Shown: positions 43,108-51,929 of the stretch, piece after piece
Numbering within the stretch: position 1 is the stretch's first letter
How the letters are laid out: each line of letters opens with the position of its first letter
NCBI GenBank assembly: GCA_965231925.1
Contig: OZ246894.1
Coordinates: forward strand, 3,596,001 to 3,660,000
Direction: 5' to 3'
DNA: 64,000 nucleotides
From: Poriferisodalis sp965231925
GTDB taxonomy: Bacteria; Actinomycetota; Acidimicrobiia; Acidimicrobiales; Poriferisodalaceae
Program-made: the position numbers and the translations under genes
Notes under the pieces: model-generated
What the model was told of the DNA's origin: nothing
Databases searched by the model: none
The model's input: the letters and a program-made list of their open reading frames with translations, nothing else

Positions 43108-44312
43108 GTGAGAGGTCCCGCAGCGGTTGCACCGCCGAGCACCTCGTCGCCGTCGTAGAAGACGACGGCCTGGCCAGCAGCGACACGGCGCTGGGGTTCC
43201 CTCCAGTGCAACTGGCCCTCGGCGTCGAGGCATGCGGGCAGCGCTGGGCCATGCGCACTGGTCTGCGCCAAGACGTCGCCTTCGACGGATCCGCTGGCCC
43301 AGCGGTGATCGACCAGCCGGACACCTGGTGCCGCTAGCTCGGAGACCCCGCCAACGGTGACCCGACGCGCGGCGATGTCCACGTCGACCGCATATCGCCG
43401 CTGCGGCGCACCGCCGAGATCCAAGCCCTTGCGCTGGCCGACCGTCACCAGCTCCACCGCCGGCGCAGTGCCGACGCGCTGGCCGGACGCGTCGACCAGC
43501 TTTGCGGGGTGCAGATCGATGCGCTCAGCCAAGAAGCGCTCCCGGCCGGCGGCGTCGGTGATGAAGCACACGTCTTGGCTTTCTGGCTTTTGGGCCGTTC
43601 GCAGCCCGAGCTCAGATGCGAGCGTGCGCAGCTCGTCCTTGTGGTAATCGCCGACTGGAAACCACAGATCCGACAGATCTGCGCCCGAGAGCATGTACAG
43701 CACGTAGGACTGATCCTTCGCGGTGTCGGTGCCGCGCTGCAGCCGTGGACTGCCGGTTCGGGCGCTGATGCGAACGTGATGGCCCGTGACCAGACGTTCG
43801 AAGCCCAGGCGACGGGCGCGGTCCAAGAGCACGTCGAACTTGACGTGCCGGTTGCAGGCGATGCACGGGTTCGGCGTGAGACCCCGCCGGTGTGCGTCCA
43901 CGTACGGATCGACGACATCGCGTTCAAACTCGGCCGCATAATTGAAGACGAAATGGTCGATGCCCAGTTGCTGGCACACCCTGCGGGCGTCGTCCACGTC
44001 TGAAACCGCGCAGCAGCCTTGGTCCTGGGGACCCCCCCACAGCTTCAGCGTGACGCCGACGACCTCATGGCCTGCCTGCAAGCACAGGGCTGCGGCGACC
44101 GAACTGTCAACGCCGCCGGACATCGCAACGAGCACTGAGAACGTGCGCGGATTGGCGGAACGTTCTCTTGCGCCACCTATTGCTTCCCGCTCTTGTTCGC
44201 TGCGCTCACGGGCCGCCCGGGCCACGGCTTCGCCATTCGGCTCAGCCTCTGAGTCGCTGGTCGCTGTTCCGTGCAGCGGGCCGCTTGCAGCCGCGCTCTC
44301 CCGCTGGGTCAT
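43104..44312 (-). CDS. mnmA: tRNA 2-thiouridylase MnmA
   Basis: A 402-residue enzyme that puts sulfur at U34 of tRNA (Lys, Glu, Gln). The P-loop is SGGVDSSVAAAL (from residue 65), the catalytic cysteines are in NPCIACNRHVKFD and ESQDVCFI, and there is the usual C-terminal beta barrel. Start ATG 44312 overlaps the stop of the cysteine desulfurase gene, its sulfur donor. The first ~57 residues are an extension lacking in normal MnmA; residues 27-45 (GEAVARAARERSEQEREAI) are encoded by a dispersed GC-rich repeat. A start nearer VLVAMSGG, which has no clear ATG/GTG, would give a standard enzyme. Confidence 0.93.
   Translation of the reverse strand: MTQRESAAASGPLHGTATSDSEAEPNGEAVARAARERSEQEREAIGGARERSANPRTFSVLVAMSGGVDSSVAAALCLQAGHEVVGVTLKLWGGPQDQGCCAVSDVDDARRVCQQLGIDHFVFNYAAEFERDVVDPYVDAHRRGLTPNPCIACNRHVKFDVLLDRARRLGFERLVTGHHVRISARTGSPRLQRGTDTAKDQSYVLYMLSGADLSDLWFPVGDYHKDELRTLASELGLRTAQKPESQDVCFITDAAGRERFLAERIDLHPAKLVDASGQRVGTAPAVELVTVGQRKGLDLGGAPQRRYAVDVDIAARRVTVGGVSELAAPGVRLVDHRWASGSVEGDVLAQTSAHGPALPACLDAEGQLHWREPQRRVAAGQAVVFYDGDEVLGGATAAGPLT
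44179..44234 (+). repeat. 56-bp dispersed GC-rich repeat, copy in mnmA
   Basis: Shares CACGGGCCGCCCGG then GCCACGGCTTCGCC with copies at 49475-49530 and, in shorter form, at 48007-48039 and 48079-48112. It lies within the mnmA reading frame near its 5' end. Confidence 0.8.
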
Positions 44313-45481
44313 CGCAGCTGCTCCACGCAGCGGGGAATCGCATCGATCGCCCGATCGATCTCCCACGGCTCGGTGCACCAGCCCAGCGACAGGCGCAACG
44401 AGCCGGCAGCTGCCTGGCGGTCGACGCCCATGGCGGCCAGCACATGGCTCGGCTCCATTGCGCCCGAAGCACAAGAGGCCGCTGCCGACGCCATGACGTC
44501 GAACCGGTCGAGAAGCACCAGCAACGCTTCGGTCTCGATGCCCTCGATCAGCAGCTGGCAGATTCCTGCGGCCCGGCTCGACCGCGTGACGGTCTCGGCG
44601 CATCCGTCGATTGCGCTGAGCAGCCCGTCGGCCAGCCGAGCGGCCAAGGCGCCGACCCGGCATACGTCGGCGTCGCGCGTCGCTGTCAGCTCCGCGAGTG
44701 CCGCACCCAGTGCAGCAATCCCGGCGGTGTTGTGTGTGCCGCTTCGCCGGTCTGCTTCCTGACCGCCGCCCAGCAGCTGCGCCGACAGGGGCACCTCGGG
44801 CCGGACAGCCAACAGCCCGACGCCCTTGGGGCCGCCGAACTTGTGGGCGCTCAGCGACAGCAGATCGACGGAGCGAGCGGCTGCCGCGACATCGACCCAA
44901 TTGACCCCTTGCACCGCGTCGGTATGGAGCGTCGCGTCGGGTGCGTGACGGCGCACAGCCTCGGCGATGGCATCAAGATCGGCAACGACACCGGACTCAT
45001 TGTTGACGAGCATCACCGAAACCAATCCCACCGGCGGACCGGCATCGGGATGCAGCTGAGCTGCCAGATGTTCGAGGTCGACCACGCCGCCGACATCCAC
45101 CCGCACCTTCCGTCCCCCGACCGCTTCGACCGGGTGGAGAACGGCGTGATGCTCCGTCGGCGGGCAGAGAGCCGTTGTGCCGGTGGCAGACGTGACGCCG
45201 CGCACCGCGAGATTGTCAGCCTCGGTCCCGCCGCTGGTGAACACGATGCCGTGCGGATCGAATCCGAGCGCCGCAGCGGCGACTTCGCGCGCGTCGTCGA
45301 TTGCCAGCCGCGACGCGCGCGCCATGCGGTGAGCTCCCGACGGATTCGCGAACTGCGTCTCCAGAAACGGCGCCATGGCCTCGACTGCGCATGGCCGCAT
45401 CGGTGTCGACGCGGCGCAGTCCAGATACGCGGGGCGCTGGGTCTGCTGATTCGGGGCCAGCCGGTTCTGCGTGGCGCTCAT
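44309..45481 (-). CDS. Cysteine desulfurase (NifS/IscS-like)
   Basis: A 390-residue PLP enzyme that takes sulfur from cysteine to a persulfide. Landmarks are YLDCAASTPMRPCAVEAM, FTSGGTEADNLAVRG, ADLDAIAEAVRRHAPDATLH, PLP lysine in SLSAHKFGGPKG, and the active-site loop ASAAASCASGAMEPSHVL. It is followed by mnmA with an ATGA overlap, so the sulfur probably goes to tRNA thiolation. A more specific name (iscS versus nifS-type) cannot be given. Length is normal. Confidence 0.92.
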   Translation of the reverse strand: MSATQNRLAPNQQTQRPAYLDCAASTPMRPCAVEAMAPFLETQFANPSGAHRMARASRLAIDDAREVAAAALGFDPHGIVFTSGGTEADNLAVRGVTSATGTTALCPPTEHHAVLHPVEAVGGRKVRVDVGGVVDLEHLAAQLHPDAGPPVGLVSVMLVNNESGVVADLDAIAEAVRRHAPDATLHTDAVQGVNWVDVAAAARSVDLLSLSAHKFGGPKGVGLLAVRPEVPLSAQLLGGGQEADRRSGTHNTAGIAALGAALAELTATRDADVCRVGALAARLADGLLSAIDGCAETVTRSSRAAGICQLLIEGIETEALLVLLDRFDVMASAAASCASGAMEPSHVLAAMGVDRQAAAGSLRLSLGWCTEPWEIDRAIDAIPRCVEQLR

Positions 45482-45640
45482 AGGGTGAGGCTACGCGCAC
45501 CGTCGCGCGCCAACGGCGCCATGGCGTGCGCGATGCGCCGCTCGAGCCAGCGGTTCATACACTGGCCGCGCGCCGGCAGCGAAAGAGCGCCAGCGGCCCG
45601 CTAAACGCGCTCGGCAGACATTGACAAGGCAATCAACAGC

Positions 45641-46765
45641 ATGGGCATCGAGGTCTCGATCGACATTCCAGCACCACCCCAGGAGGTCTGGGACTACGCG
45701 GCCGACCTCGCCCGCAATGTGGAGTGGATGGCTGACGCCAACTCGATCACCTTCACTTCCTCGCAGACCGAGGGCGTCGGCACGGCGTTCGACTGCGTCA
45801 CCAAGGTCGGCCCGCTGCGCACCACCGACCAGATCGAAGTGGTCGAATGGGACCCTCCGCGTGCGCTGGGCGTCACCCATCAAGGCGCAGTGCGCGGCGC
45901 CGGCCGCTTCACGATCGTGCCCATCGATGACGGCAGCCGCTTCACCTGGAGTGAGGAGCTGACGCTGCCGTGGTACTTCGGCGCGAAGATCGGACAGCAG
46001 CCGGCTGCGATGGTGCTCGAACGCGTCTGGCGGCGAAACCTGCGCACGCTGCGGGCACGAATTCTCGAACAACAGCAGGGACAATCCGGCCACGAACCGG
46101 GACCCTTGCTCGGGATGGGCCGCGACTCAGAAATACGGTCGTATGGGCCGCACATCATCCGTGTGAGCCTGCGCGGCGGGGACCTGAGCCATGAGGCAGC
46201 AGCGATGCGTCATGTGCGCAGCCACGGCTTTCCCGCGCCTTTGGTCATCGAGCAGCCCGACAACCACTCGGTGGTCATGGAGCGCCTGTCCGGCCCGACC
46301 ATGCTCGAAGACCTCGCGGCCAAGCCGTGGCTGGCGTCGCGACACGTCAAGGGCCTGGCACGGCTGCATCGGCTGCTCGGCGACGTGCCTGCCCCCCGCG
46401 ATTGGGTCAAGGTCTCAGGCGGCAGCTCGGTGGTGCACTTGGACCTGCAGCCCGACAACGTCAAGCTCACGCCTGACGGCCCCGTCGTCATCGACTGGTC
46501 GAACGCAGCAGCCGGCGATGCGGCGTTCGACGCTGCCTCCACATACGTCCGGCTGCGCACCGCATCGCCGGACAACCACGCTGCAGCACGCGCGGTCATC
46601 AACGCCTTTCGCACCCGCTTCGCACGGGCGTTTCTCAAGGAATTCGGTGCCGACGCGATCCTCTCGCACTTGCGAGCAGCAGCCGACCTGCGGCTCCTCG
46701 ACCGCAACCTGCACCCCAATGAGCGCGAGGCGGTCTTCGCGCTGGCCCGCGGCGAACTCGACTGA
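45641..46765 (+). CDS. SRPBCC-phosphotransferase (APH-like) fusion
   Basis: A 374-residue two-domain protein. Residues 1-145 form an SRPBCC/polyketide-cyclase-type ligand-binding domain (VSIDIPAPPQEVWDYAADLA, NVEWMADANSITFTSS, GSRFTWSEELTLPWYFG). Residues ~155-374 form an APH/kinase-like domain (HEAAAMRHVRSHGFPAPLVI, VVMERLSGPTML, VVHLDLQPDNVKL with the HxDxxxxN catalytic loop, and PVVIDWSNAAAGD). The glycine-rich loop is poorly conserved. This combination is unusual; it may phosphorylate a hydrophobic small molecule. No neighbour explains it. Confidence 0.8.
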   Translation: MGIEVSIDIPAPPQEVWDYAADLARNVEWMADANSITFTSSQTEGVGTAFDCVTKVGPLRTTDQIEVVEWDPPRALGVTHQGAVRGAGRFTIVPIDDGSRFTWSEELTLPWYFGAKIGQQPAAMVLERVWRRNLRTLRARILEQQQGQSGHEPGPLLGMGRDSEIRSYGPHIIRVSLRGGDLSHEAAAMRHVRSHGFPAPLVIEQPDNHSVVMERLSGPTMLEDLAAKPWLASRHVKGLARLHRLLGDVPAPRDWVKVSGGSSVVHLDLQPDNVKLTPDGPVVIDWSNAAAGDAAFDAASTYVRLRTASPDNHAAARAVINAFRTRFARAFLKEFGADAILSHLRAAADLRLLDRNLHPNEREAVFALARGELD

Positions 46766-46918
46766 ATAGCGGCGCTGCGCCTCGCAGCAAAGCGCTGCAC
46801 GCAGTGTCAGCATTGAGCAGTTGCGGCGCTGCGCTCGTTGCGGGCACAAGAATGTTCGCTCATCGACGATTTCTGCGCCCAGATTCACTGCGAGATCGGG
46901 TGCCTTGGGGCACGGGCG

Positions 46919-47884
46919 CTAGTCAGCCTCGTCGAGCAGGGCTTCGGCCACGGCGTAGGGATCGAGTTCGCGCCGGGCGAGCCGCTCACGAAGCTGCGCA
47001 GCGACTGGGCCTTGGGTCATCGCCGCGACGCGCTCGGCGATGCTGGCTCGCAGGATCTCTTCGAGCTCGGACTGCGTGCGGGCAGCGCGACGAGCCTCGA
47101 GCTCGCCCGAGACGGTGCAGTGGTCGCGATGCGCGCAGATGGCATCCCACAGCTCGGCCGCGCCCTCGCCGGTAGTGCCGACCGAAGTCAGGATCGGCGG
47201 ATCCCAGTCTCCCGGAGCGCCCAGATCGAGCATCTGGCGGATGTCCCGGCAGGTCTCCGACGCGCCCGGCCGATCCGACTTGTTCACCACAAAGATGTCC
47301 GCGATCTCCATCAGGCCGGCCTTGTTGGCCTGGACCGAGTCGCCCCAGCCCGGGTTCACCACCACGACGGTGGTATCGGCTGCGCCCACGATCTCGGTCT
47401 CGACCTGGCCGACGCCGACGGTCTCGACTACGACCCACGGCCACCCCAGCGCGTCGAGCACCCGCACAGCCAGCGGTGTCGCCAGCGTCAGTCCGCCGAG
47501 GTGCCCCCGGGTGGCCATCGAGCGGATGTACACGCCCTCGTCGAACGTGTGATCGGACATGCGCACCCGGTCGCCCAGGATCGCTCCGCCGCTGAACGGC
47601 GACGACGGGTCAATCGCCAGCACCGCCAGCCGCTTGCCGCGCCCGCGTGCCACACCGACGACCGCCGAGTTGAGCGTGGACTTGCCCGCACCGGGCGCAC
47701 CGGTAATGCCGACCGTGTGGGCGCCGCCAGACTGGGCGAACGTGAGCGCACCCAACGCGCGGGCCTGCGGACCGCCGCGCTCGGTATGGGACATGATCCG
47801 CGCCAAGGCGCGGCGCTGCCCCGAGCGCGCGGCCTCCAAGAGGACCGCCACGTCGGCAGCGAGCGGATCATCGGGCGGTGTCAT
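46919..47884 (-). CDS. meaB: MeaB/ArgK-type G-protein chaperone
   Basis: A 321-residue GTPase of the MeaB family, which protects and loads adenosylcobalamin mutases. The P-loop is ITGAPGAGKST, then LAIDPSSPFSGGAILGDRVRM, HTFDEGVYIRSMATRGHLGG, VETVGVGQVETEI and VVNKSDRPGA. ATG 47884 is the natural start. No methylmalonyl-CoA mutase gene is next to it here, so the client is not visible. The spacer to murA holds two of the dispersed repeats. Confidence 0.92.
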   Translation of the reverse strand: MTPPDDPLAADVAVLLEAARSGQRRALARIMSHTERGGPQARALGALTFAQSGGAHTVGITGAPGAGKSTLNSAVVGVARGRGKRLAVLAIDPSSPFSGGAILGDRVRMSDHTFDEGVYIRSMATRGHLGGLTLATPLAVRVLDALGWPWVVVETVGVGQVETEIVGAADTTVVVVNPGWGDSVQANKAGLMEIADIFVVNKSDRPGASETCRDIRQMLDLGAPGDWDPPILTSVGTTGEGAAELWDAICAHRDHCTVSGELEARRAARTQSELEEILRASIAERVAAMTQGPVAAQLRERLARRELDPYAVAEALLDEAD

Positions 47885-48006
47885 CGGCGCGCCGACGGTA
47901 GCCAGACGCACACGGCGCGGCACACGTCTGAACGACTATCGACTGTTGGGCCGTCGCGCCGGGTCACCGGTCCTTGCCGGCTCTCGCTGCCCACCTCGAT
48001 GCGGTC

Positions 48007-48112
48007 GCGCTCACGGGCCGCCCGGACCACGGCTTCGCCATTCTGCGCAACCTGCGAGACCCTTCGCGAAGAATCGGAGCGCACTTCCGGGCCGCCCGCG
48101 CCATGGCTTCGC
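48007..48112 (+). repeat. Two short copies of the GC-rich dispersed repeat
   Basis: Cores at 48007-48039 and 48079-48112, each containing GGGCCGCCCG then CA(C/T)GGCTTCGC and followed by TTCTGCGCAACC. They sit in the 244-base spacer between meaB and murA; the second ends a few bases before the murA stop codon. Confidence 0.75.
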
Positions 48113-48128
48113 ATTTCTGCGCAACCCC

Positions 48129-49415
48129 TCAGCGTCGTGAGATGGCTGCGCCGATACCGGCGAGCTTGCCGGCCAGATCCTCATAGCCACGATCGACGTG
48201 GTCGGCACCGGCCACCTGGGTCTCGCCTTCGGCGGCAACGCCCGCCACCACCAGCGCAGCACCGGCGCGGATGTCATGTGCACGCACCGGCGCTCCCGAC
48301 AAGCGCTCGGCACCGCGAACCACCGCGTGGTGACCCTCGGTGCGGATATCGGCACCCATGCGCCGCAGCTCGTCGATGTAGCGGAAACGGCCGGTGAAGA
48401 TGTTCTCGGTGACGATCCCGACGCCGGACGCCGTCGTGAGCATCGACACGAGGAACGGCATGTAGTCGGTTGCCAGACCCGGGTACGGCAGCGTGGAGAC
48501 GTCGGCCGAGGTCAGCCGCTGGGTCGCCGTCGCTCGCAGCCCCGCTTCGGAGGCCACGATGTGCATGCCCATGTCGGTGAGCTTGCGAATGAGCATCGCC
48601 ATGTGCTCGGCCACCGCTTCACGCAGGAACACCGAACCGCCGCACATGCCGACCGCTGCGAGGAACGTCGCGGCCTCGATGCGGTCGGGCATCACCCTGA
48701 AACCATCTTCCGAACTCGCTGGCACCAGTCGTTCAACCCCGTCGATCGCTATGCGGTCTCCCGTCCAGCCGACGTGGGCACCCATTTGGTTGAGGAACTC
48801 GATGAGGTCGCCGATCTCGGGCTCTCGTGCCGGATTCACAATGAGCGTGCGGCCCTTGGCACACACTGCGGCCATCAGCAGGTTCTCGGTCGCGCCGACC
48901 GACGGGTACTCGAGCACCACCTCGGTCCCCCGCAGCACGGCTGCTGTCGCGGAGATGTCACCGTGAGCGGTGCTGAACGTCGCCCCCAGGCTCTCGAGCG
49001 CCCGCAGGTGCATGTCGATCGGTCGCGGTCCGAAGTCGTCGCCGCCCGGCAGCGCCACCCGGGCGGTTCCGAAACGTCCCAGCAGCGGGCCGAGCACCAC
49101 GATCGAAGCACGCATGCGCTCCACGAGGTGGTAGGGCGCCTCGGTGTTCAACTCCGCTGGCACATCGACGACGAGCCGGTGATCGGTACGCGTCACCGTC
49201 ACGCCCATGGCCTCGAGCAGTTCGCACATGAACGACACGTCGGAGATGTCCGGGACGTTGGTCAACACATGGCGACCATCCGCCAGCAGGCAGGCTGCCA
49301 TCAGTTTGAGCACGCTGTTCTTGGCCCCGCCGATGCGGACTTCGCCCTCGAGCGCGCGGCTTCTCTGTGTCACGAAGGTGTCGTTCTCGTCGAGGGTGCC
49401 AGTGTCCACTGACAT
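48129..49415 (-). CDS. murA: UDP-GlcNAc enolpyruvyl transferase, Asp variant
   Basis: A 428-residue MurA, which begins peptidoglycan precursor synthesis by adding enolpyruvate from PEP to UDP-GlcNAc. Motifs include GAKNSVLKLMAACLLADG, MRASIVVLGPLLGRFG, ATDYMPFLVSMLTTASG, and GRFRYIDELRRMGAD. In the active-site loop the normal LPGGC reads LPGGD: Asp126 replaces the Cys that fosfomycin alkylates (Cys115 in E. coli). The same change makes mycobacterial MurA fosfomycin-insensitive while still active. ATG 49415 is chosen as start; the frame extends 20 codons upstream. Confidence 0.95.
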   Translation of the reverse strand: MSVDTGTLDENDTFVTQRSRALEGEVRIGGAKNSVLKLMAACLLADGRHVLTNVPDISDVSFMCELLEAMGVTVTRTDHRLVVDVPAELNTEAPYHLVERMRASIVVLGPLLGRFGTARVALPGGDDFGPRPIDMHLRALESLGATFSTAHGDISATAAVLRGTEVVLEYPSVGATENLLMAAVCAKGRTLIVNPAREPEIGDLIEFLNQMGAHVGWTGDRIAIDGVERLVPASSEDGFRVMPDRIEAATFLAAVGMCGGSVFLREAVAEHMAMLIRKLTDMGMHIVASEAGLRATATQRLTSADVSTLPYPGLATDYMPFLVSMLTTASGVGIVTENIFTGRFRYIDELRRMGADIRTEGHHAVVRGAERLSGAPVRAHDIRAGAALVVAGVAAEGETQVAGADHVDRGYEDLAGKLAGIGAAISRR

Positions 49416-49474
49416 AGCGATACCACGGCACGGGAGCGCGCGGCGGCACGCAGACCCTGGTTCGGGCAACGCCA

Positions 49475-49530
49475 ATTGCTTCCCGCTCTTGTTCGCCTCG
49501 CTCGCGGGCCGCTCGGGCCACGGCTTCGCC
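49475..49530 (+). repeat. 56-bp dispersed GC-rich repeat, copy upstream of murA
   Basis: Matches 44179-44234 along its length (ATTGCTTCCCGCTCTTGTTC then GGGCC.CTCGGGCCACGGCTTC). It lies in the intergenic region between the murA start and the MFS gene, followed by a partial second unit (CTTCCCGCTGAAGCTCGCTT). Confidence 0.8.
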
Positions 49531-49664
49531 CTGTGCTTCCCGCTGAAGCTCGCTTCGCTCGCTGGCCGCTCAGGCCCGGGACTCAGCCTCGTGGGTGCTC
49601 GACGTGACGCGCTGTGGTTCCGCTATGCAGATGCGCGGTCCGCAGGTGTGCTAGGCCCGCCGCC

Positions 49665-51269
49665 GTGACCCGCCTGGTGCGCACATTCGTGGCCGACGCC
49701 GACGAGGTGGACGTGCTGTTGCGCCCCCGCAACGACATCGTGGCCGAGACACCGGCCGCAGCGCTCGGCGGCAGTCATCGATTCGAGCTGGCGGAAGGGC
49801 CGTTCACCAGCTACTCGCGTCTCGTCCAGATCTCGCCGGCCGCGGAGCACGAGGCGAGCCGGACACGCAGCGCGACTGGGGCTGGGGCTGGCGGCGTCAC
49901 ATCCCGCCACCAGGTCACCGAGACCGTGGAGTGGCGTCTCGCAGTGCCGTGGTTCGGGCCTGTCATCAACCTCGCCGTTCGGCGTGCCATGCGTACCGGA
50001 CGGACCGGGGATGGAACGCAGCCCGTGTGGGCACCGCCGCGGCGCCTCGATGCTCGCTCGGCGACGATCATGGCCATGCTCGCTGCTGCGGCCATGCTCA
50101 GCGGGTACTTGGCGAATGCCCCCTCGGAGCTTCACACCTACGCAGCTGACGAATTCGGGGCCGACCAGACCGCTCAAGGAATCTTGGGTGCGGTGGTGCG
50201 CATCGGAACGTTGCTGGCCATCGGCGTGTCGGTGCTCGCCGACCGGTACGGGAGGCGCCGCATCGTGGCCGGCGCCATGGTCGCAGGGGTCGCATGCGCA
50301 GCGCTGGCGGCGCTGGCGCCCTCGATGGTGTGGCTAGGCGCCGCGCTGCTGGTCGGTCGCACCGCGAACGCTGCGCTCGGCGCCACGATCGTGGTCATGG
50401 CGCTGGAGGAGATCCCGGCGGGCTGCCGGGCGTGGTGCCTGTCGGTGCTGGCCATGGCTGCCGCGCTCGGTGCCGGAGTCGTCGTGTGGCTCCAGCCCTT
50501 CTCCGACCTCGCTCCCTGGGCTTGGAGGCTGCTGTTCGGCGTGCCGCTCATCGCCCTGGCGGGCATGCGGCCGCTCTTGCGACGACTTCCCGAGAGCCGT
50601 CGATTCGAACGCCGTGGCCGGGACGTGGCTCTCAGCGGCTACTGGCGCCCGATCGCGCTGCTCGGCGCCATCTACTTGGCGTTCGGCCTGTTCTTGGGCC
50701 CGATCGATTGGTTCCGCAACGAATACCTGCGTGACGAGCACGGTTTCAGCGCGACGCTGGTGTCGCTGTTCGTGCTGGGCACTGCGACACCGGCAGGACT
50801 CGCGGTCTACGCGGCGGGGCGACTCGCTGACTCCCGTGGCCGGCGAGTCATCCTGGCGATCGCCGCAGTGGTCGGCTTGGGCTCGCTCGTAGCGGTTTTC
50901 AACGTCTCGGGCGCGGCGCTGTGGGTGCTCGGGCTCGTGGGGGCGATGCTGTCGGCGGGTCTGCTGCCATCGCTCGGCGTGTATCGCGGCGAGCTGTTCC
51001 CGACTGCGGTGCGGGCGCGAGCTGCGACTTTGACGGGCGCCATGGGTGTCGGCGGCGCGGCTGCAGGCGTGTTTCTGGCGGGCAGGCTGCGCACAGCGTG
51101 GGGCAGCTTCGGTGACGTCATCGCGCTGCTGTGGATCGGACCTCTCGTCGCTGTGCTCGTTGCGGTGCTGTGGCTGAGGGAGCGCAGCGGCCATGAACTC
51201 GAAGAGCTGCACCCCGCAGACGCCGCATCGAATCCCGATGCGGCGTGGCCCCCGACACTCCAGCCATGA
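49665..51269 (+). CDS. SRPBCC-MFS transporter fusion
   Basis: GTG 49665 gives a 534-residue protein. The first ~110 residues form an SRPBCC-like domain (VTRLVRTFVADADEVDVLLR ... RHQVTETVEWRLAVPWFGPV), then 12 membrane helices of the major facilitator type begin at SATIMAMLAAAAMLSGYL. MFS signatures are visible: VLADRYGRRRIVAGAMVAG (loop 2-3) and AGRLADSRGRRVILAIAAV (loop 8-9). It probably exports or imports a small molecule that the N-terminal domain could bind. It is the second SRPBCC fusion within 5 kb. Confidence 0.85.
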   Translation: MTRLVRTFVADADEVDVLLRPRNDIVAETPAAALGGSHRFELAEGPFTSYSRLVQISPAAEHEASRTRSATGAGAGGVTSRHQVTETVEWRLAVPWFGPVINLAVRRAMRTGRTGDGTQPVWAPPRRLDARSATIMAMLAAAAMLSGYLANAPSELHTYAADEFGADQTAQGILGAVVRIGTLLAIGVSVLADRYGRRRIVAGAMVAGVACAALAALAPSMVWLGAALLVGRTANAALGATIVVMALEEIPAGCRAWCLSVLAMAAALGAGVVVWLQPFSDLAPWAWRLLFGVPLIALAGMRPLLRRLPESRRFERRGRDVALSGYWRPIALLGAIYLAFGLFLGPIDWFRNEYLRDEHGFSATLVSLFVLGTATPAGLAVYAAGRLADSRGRRVILAIAAVVGLGSLVAVFNVSGAALWVLGLVGAMLSAGLLPSLGVYRGELFPTAVRARAATLTGAMGVGGAAAGVFLAGRLRTAWGSFGDVIALLWIGPLVAVLVAVLWLRERSGHELEELHPADAASNPDAAWPPTLQP

Positions 51270-51308
51270 ACGAGACATGACCACGCCCGGGAACAGAATG
51301 ACGCCACG

Positions 51309-51887
51309 ATGAGCGAGGCCCAGGGACTGCTGCTGACACCAGGTGCCGGTGGCGGCGCGGATCACCGCACCCTCGTCGAGATCGAGGCGGCCTTGGCCGA
51401 CCGGCTGCCTGTGCGTCGGCACGACTTCGCGTACCGACGCTCCGGTCGGCGGGCACCGCCGCGGGCAGAGACAGTGACTCCCGAGCTGCTCGCAGACCTG
51501 CCCCTGATCGCGGCTGAACTGGGCGTGCCCCCCTCTGCGATGGCCCTCGGGGGAAGATCCTTCGGCGGCCGCGTCTGCTCGATGGCGGTCGCGGCAGGCG
51601 CTCCCGCCGCCGGGCTGGTGCTGCTCAGCTACCCGCTGCATCCGCCGGATCGACCCGAGCGTCTGCGTACCGCTCATTTCGGCCAGATCACCGTGCCCTG
51701 CCTGTTCGTCTCGGGCACGCGCGACCCGTTCGCCACTCCCGACGAGCTGAGCGATCACACCGAGACGATCGGGGGTCCGGTCACGCTGCGTTTCATCGAC
51801 GGCGCCCGTCACGACCCCAACACGATCGCAGCGCGCCGGGCGGTCGCCGAGCACATCGGAGACTGGCTCGACGCGCTCAGGTGCTGA
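51309..51887 (+). CDS. Small alpha/beta-hydrolase (KANL3/Tex30-like)
   Basis: A 192-residue hydrolase with LLLTPGAGGGADHRTL (oxyanion-type region), the nucleophile motif LGGRSFGGRVCSM (G-R-S-F-G-G-R), the acid strand VPCLFVSGTRDPFATP, and the histidine in FIDGARHDP. This is the dienelactone-hydrolase-like group with small cores. It follows the MFS gene by 39 bases and is probably cotranscribed. The substrate is unknown. Confidence 0.85.
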   Translation: MSEAQGLLLTPGAGGGADHRTLVEIEAALADRLPVRRHDFAYRRSGRRAPPRAETVTPELLADLPLIAAELGVPPSAMALGGRSFGGRVCSMAVAAGAPAAGLVLLSYPLHPPDRPERLRTAHFGQITVPCLFVSGTRDPFATPDELSDHTETIGGPVTLRFIDGARHDPNTIAARRAVAEHIGDWLDALRC

Positions 51888-51929
51888 ACCGCCGCTCAGC
51901 AGAAGCCAGCGTGTGTTGCTTGGAGCGAG

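Noticed and set aside
44168..45604. Long plus-strand frame opposite the cysteine desulfurase and mnmA start
   Set aside because: Antisense shadow; the minus-strand genes have complete catalytic motifs.
50334..51854. Long minus-strand frame opposite the MFS and hydrolase genes
   Set aside because: Shadow composition (Arg, Gln, His-rich) with no domain pattern.
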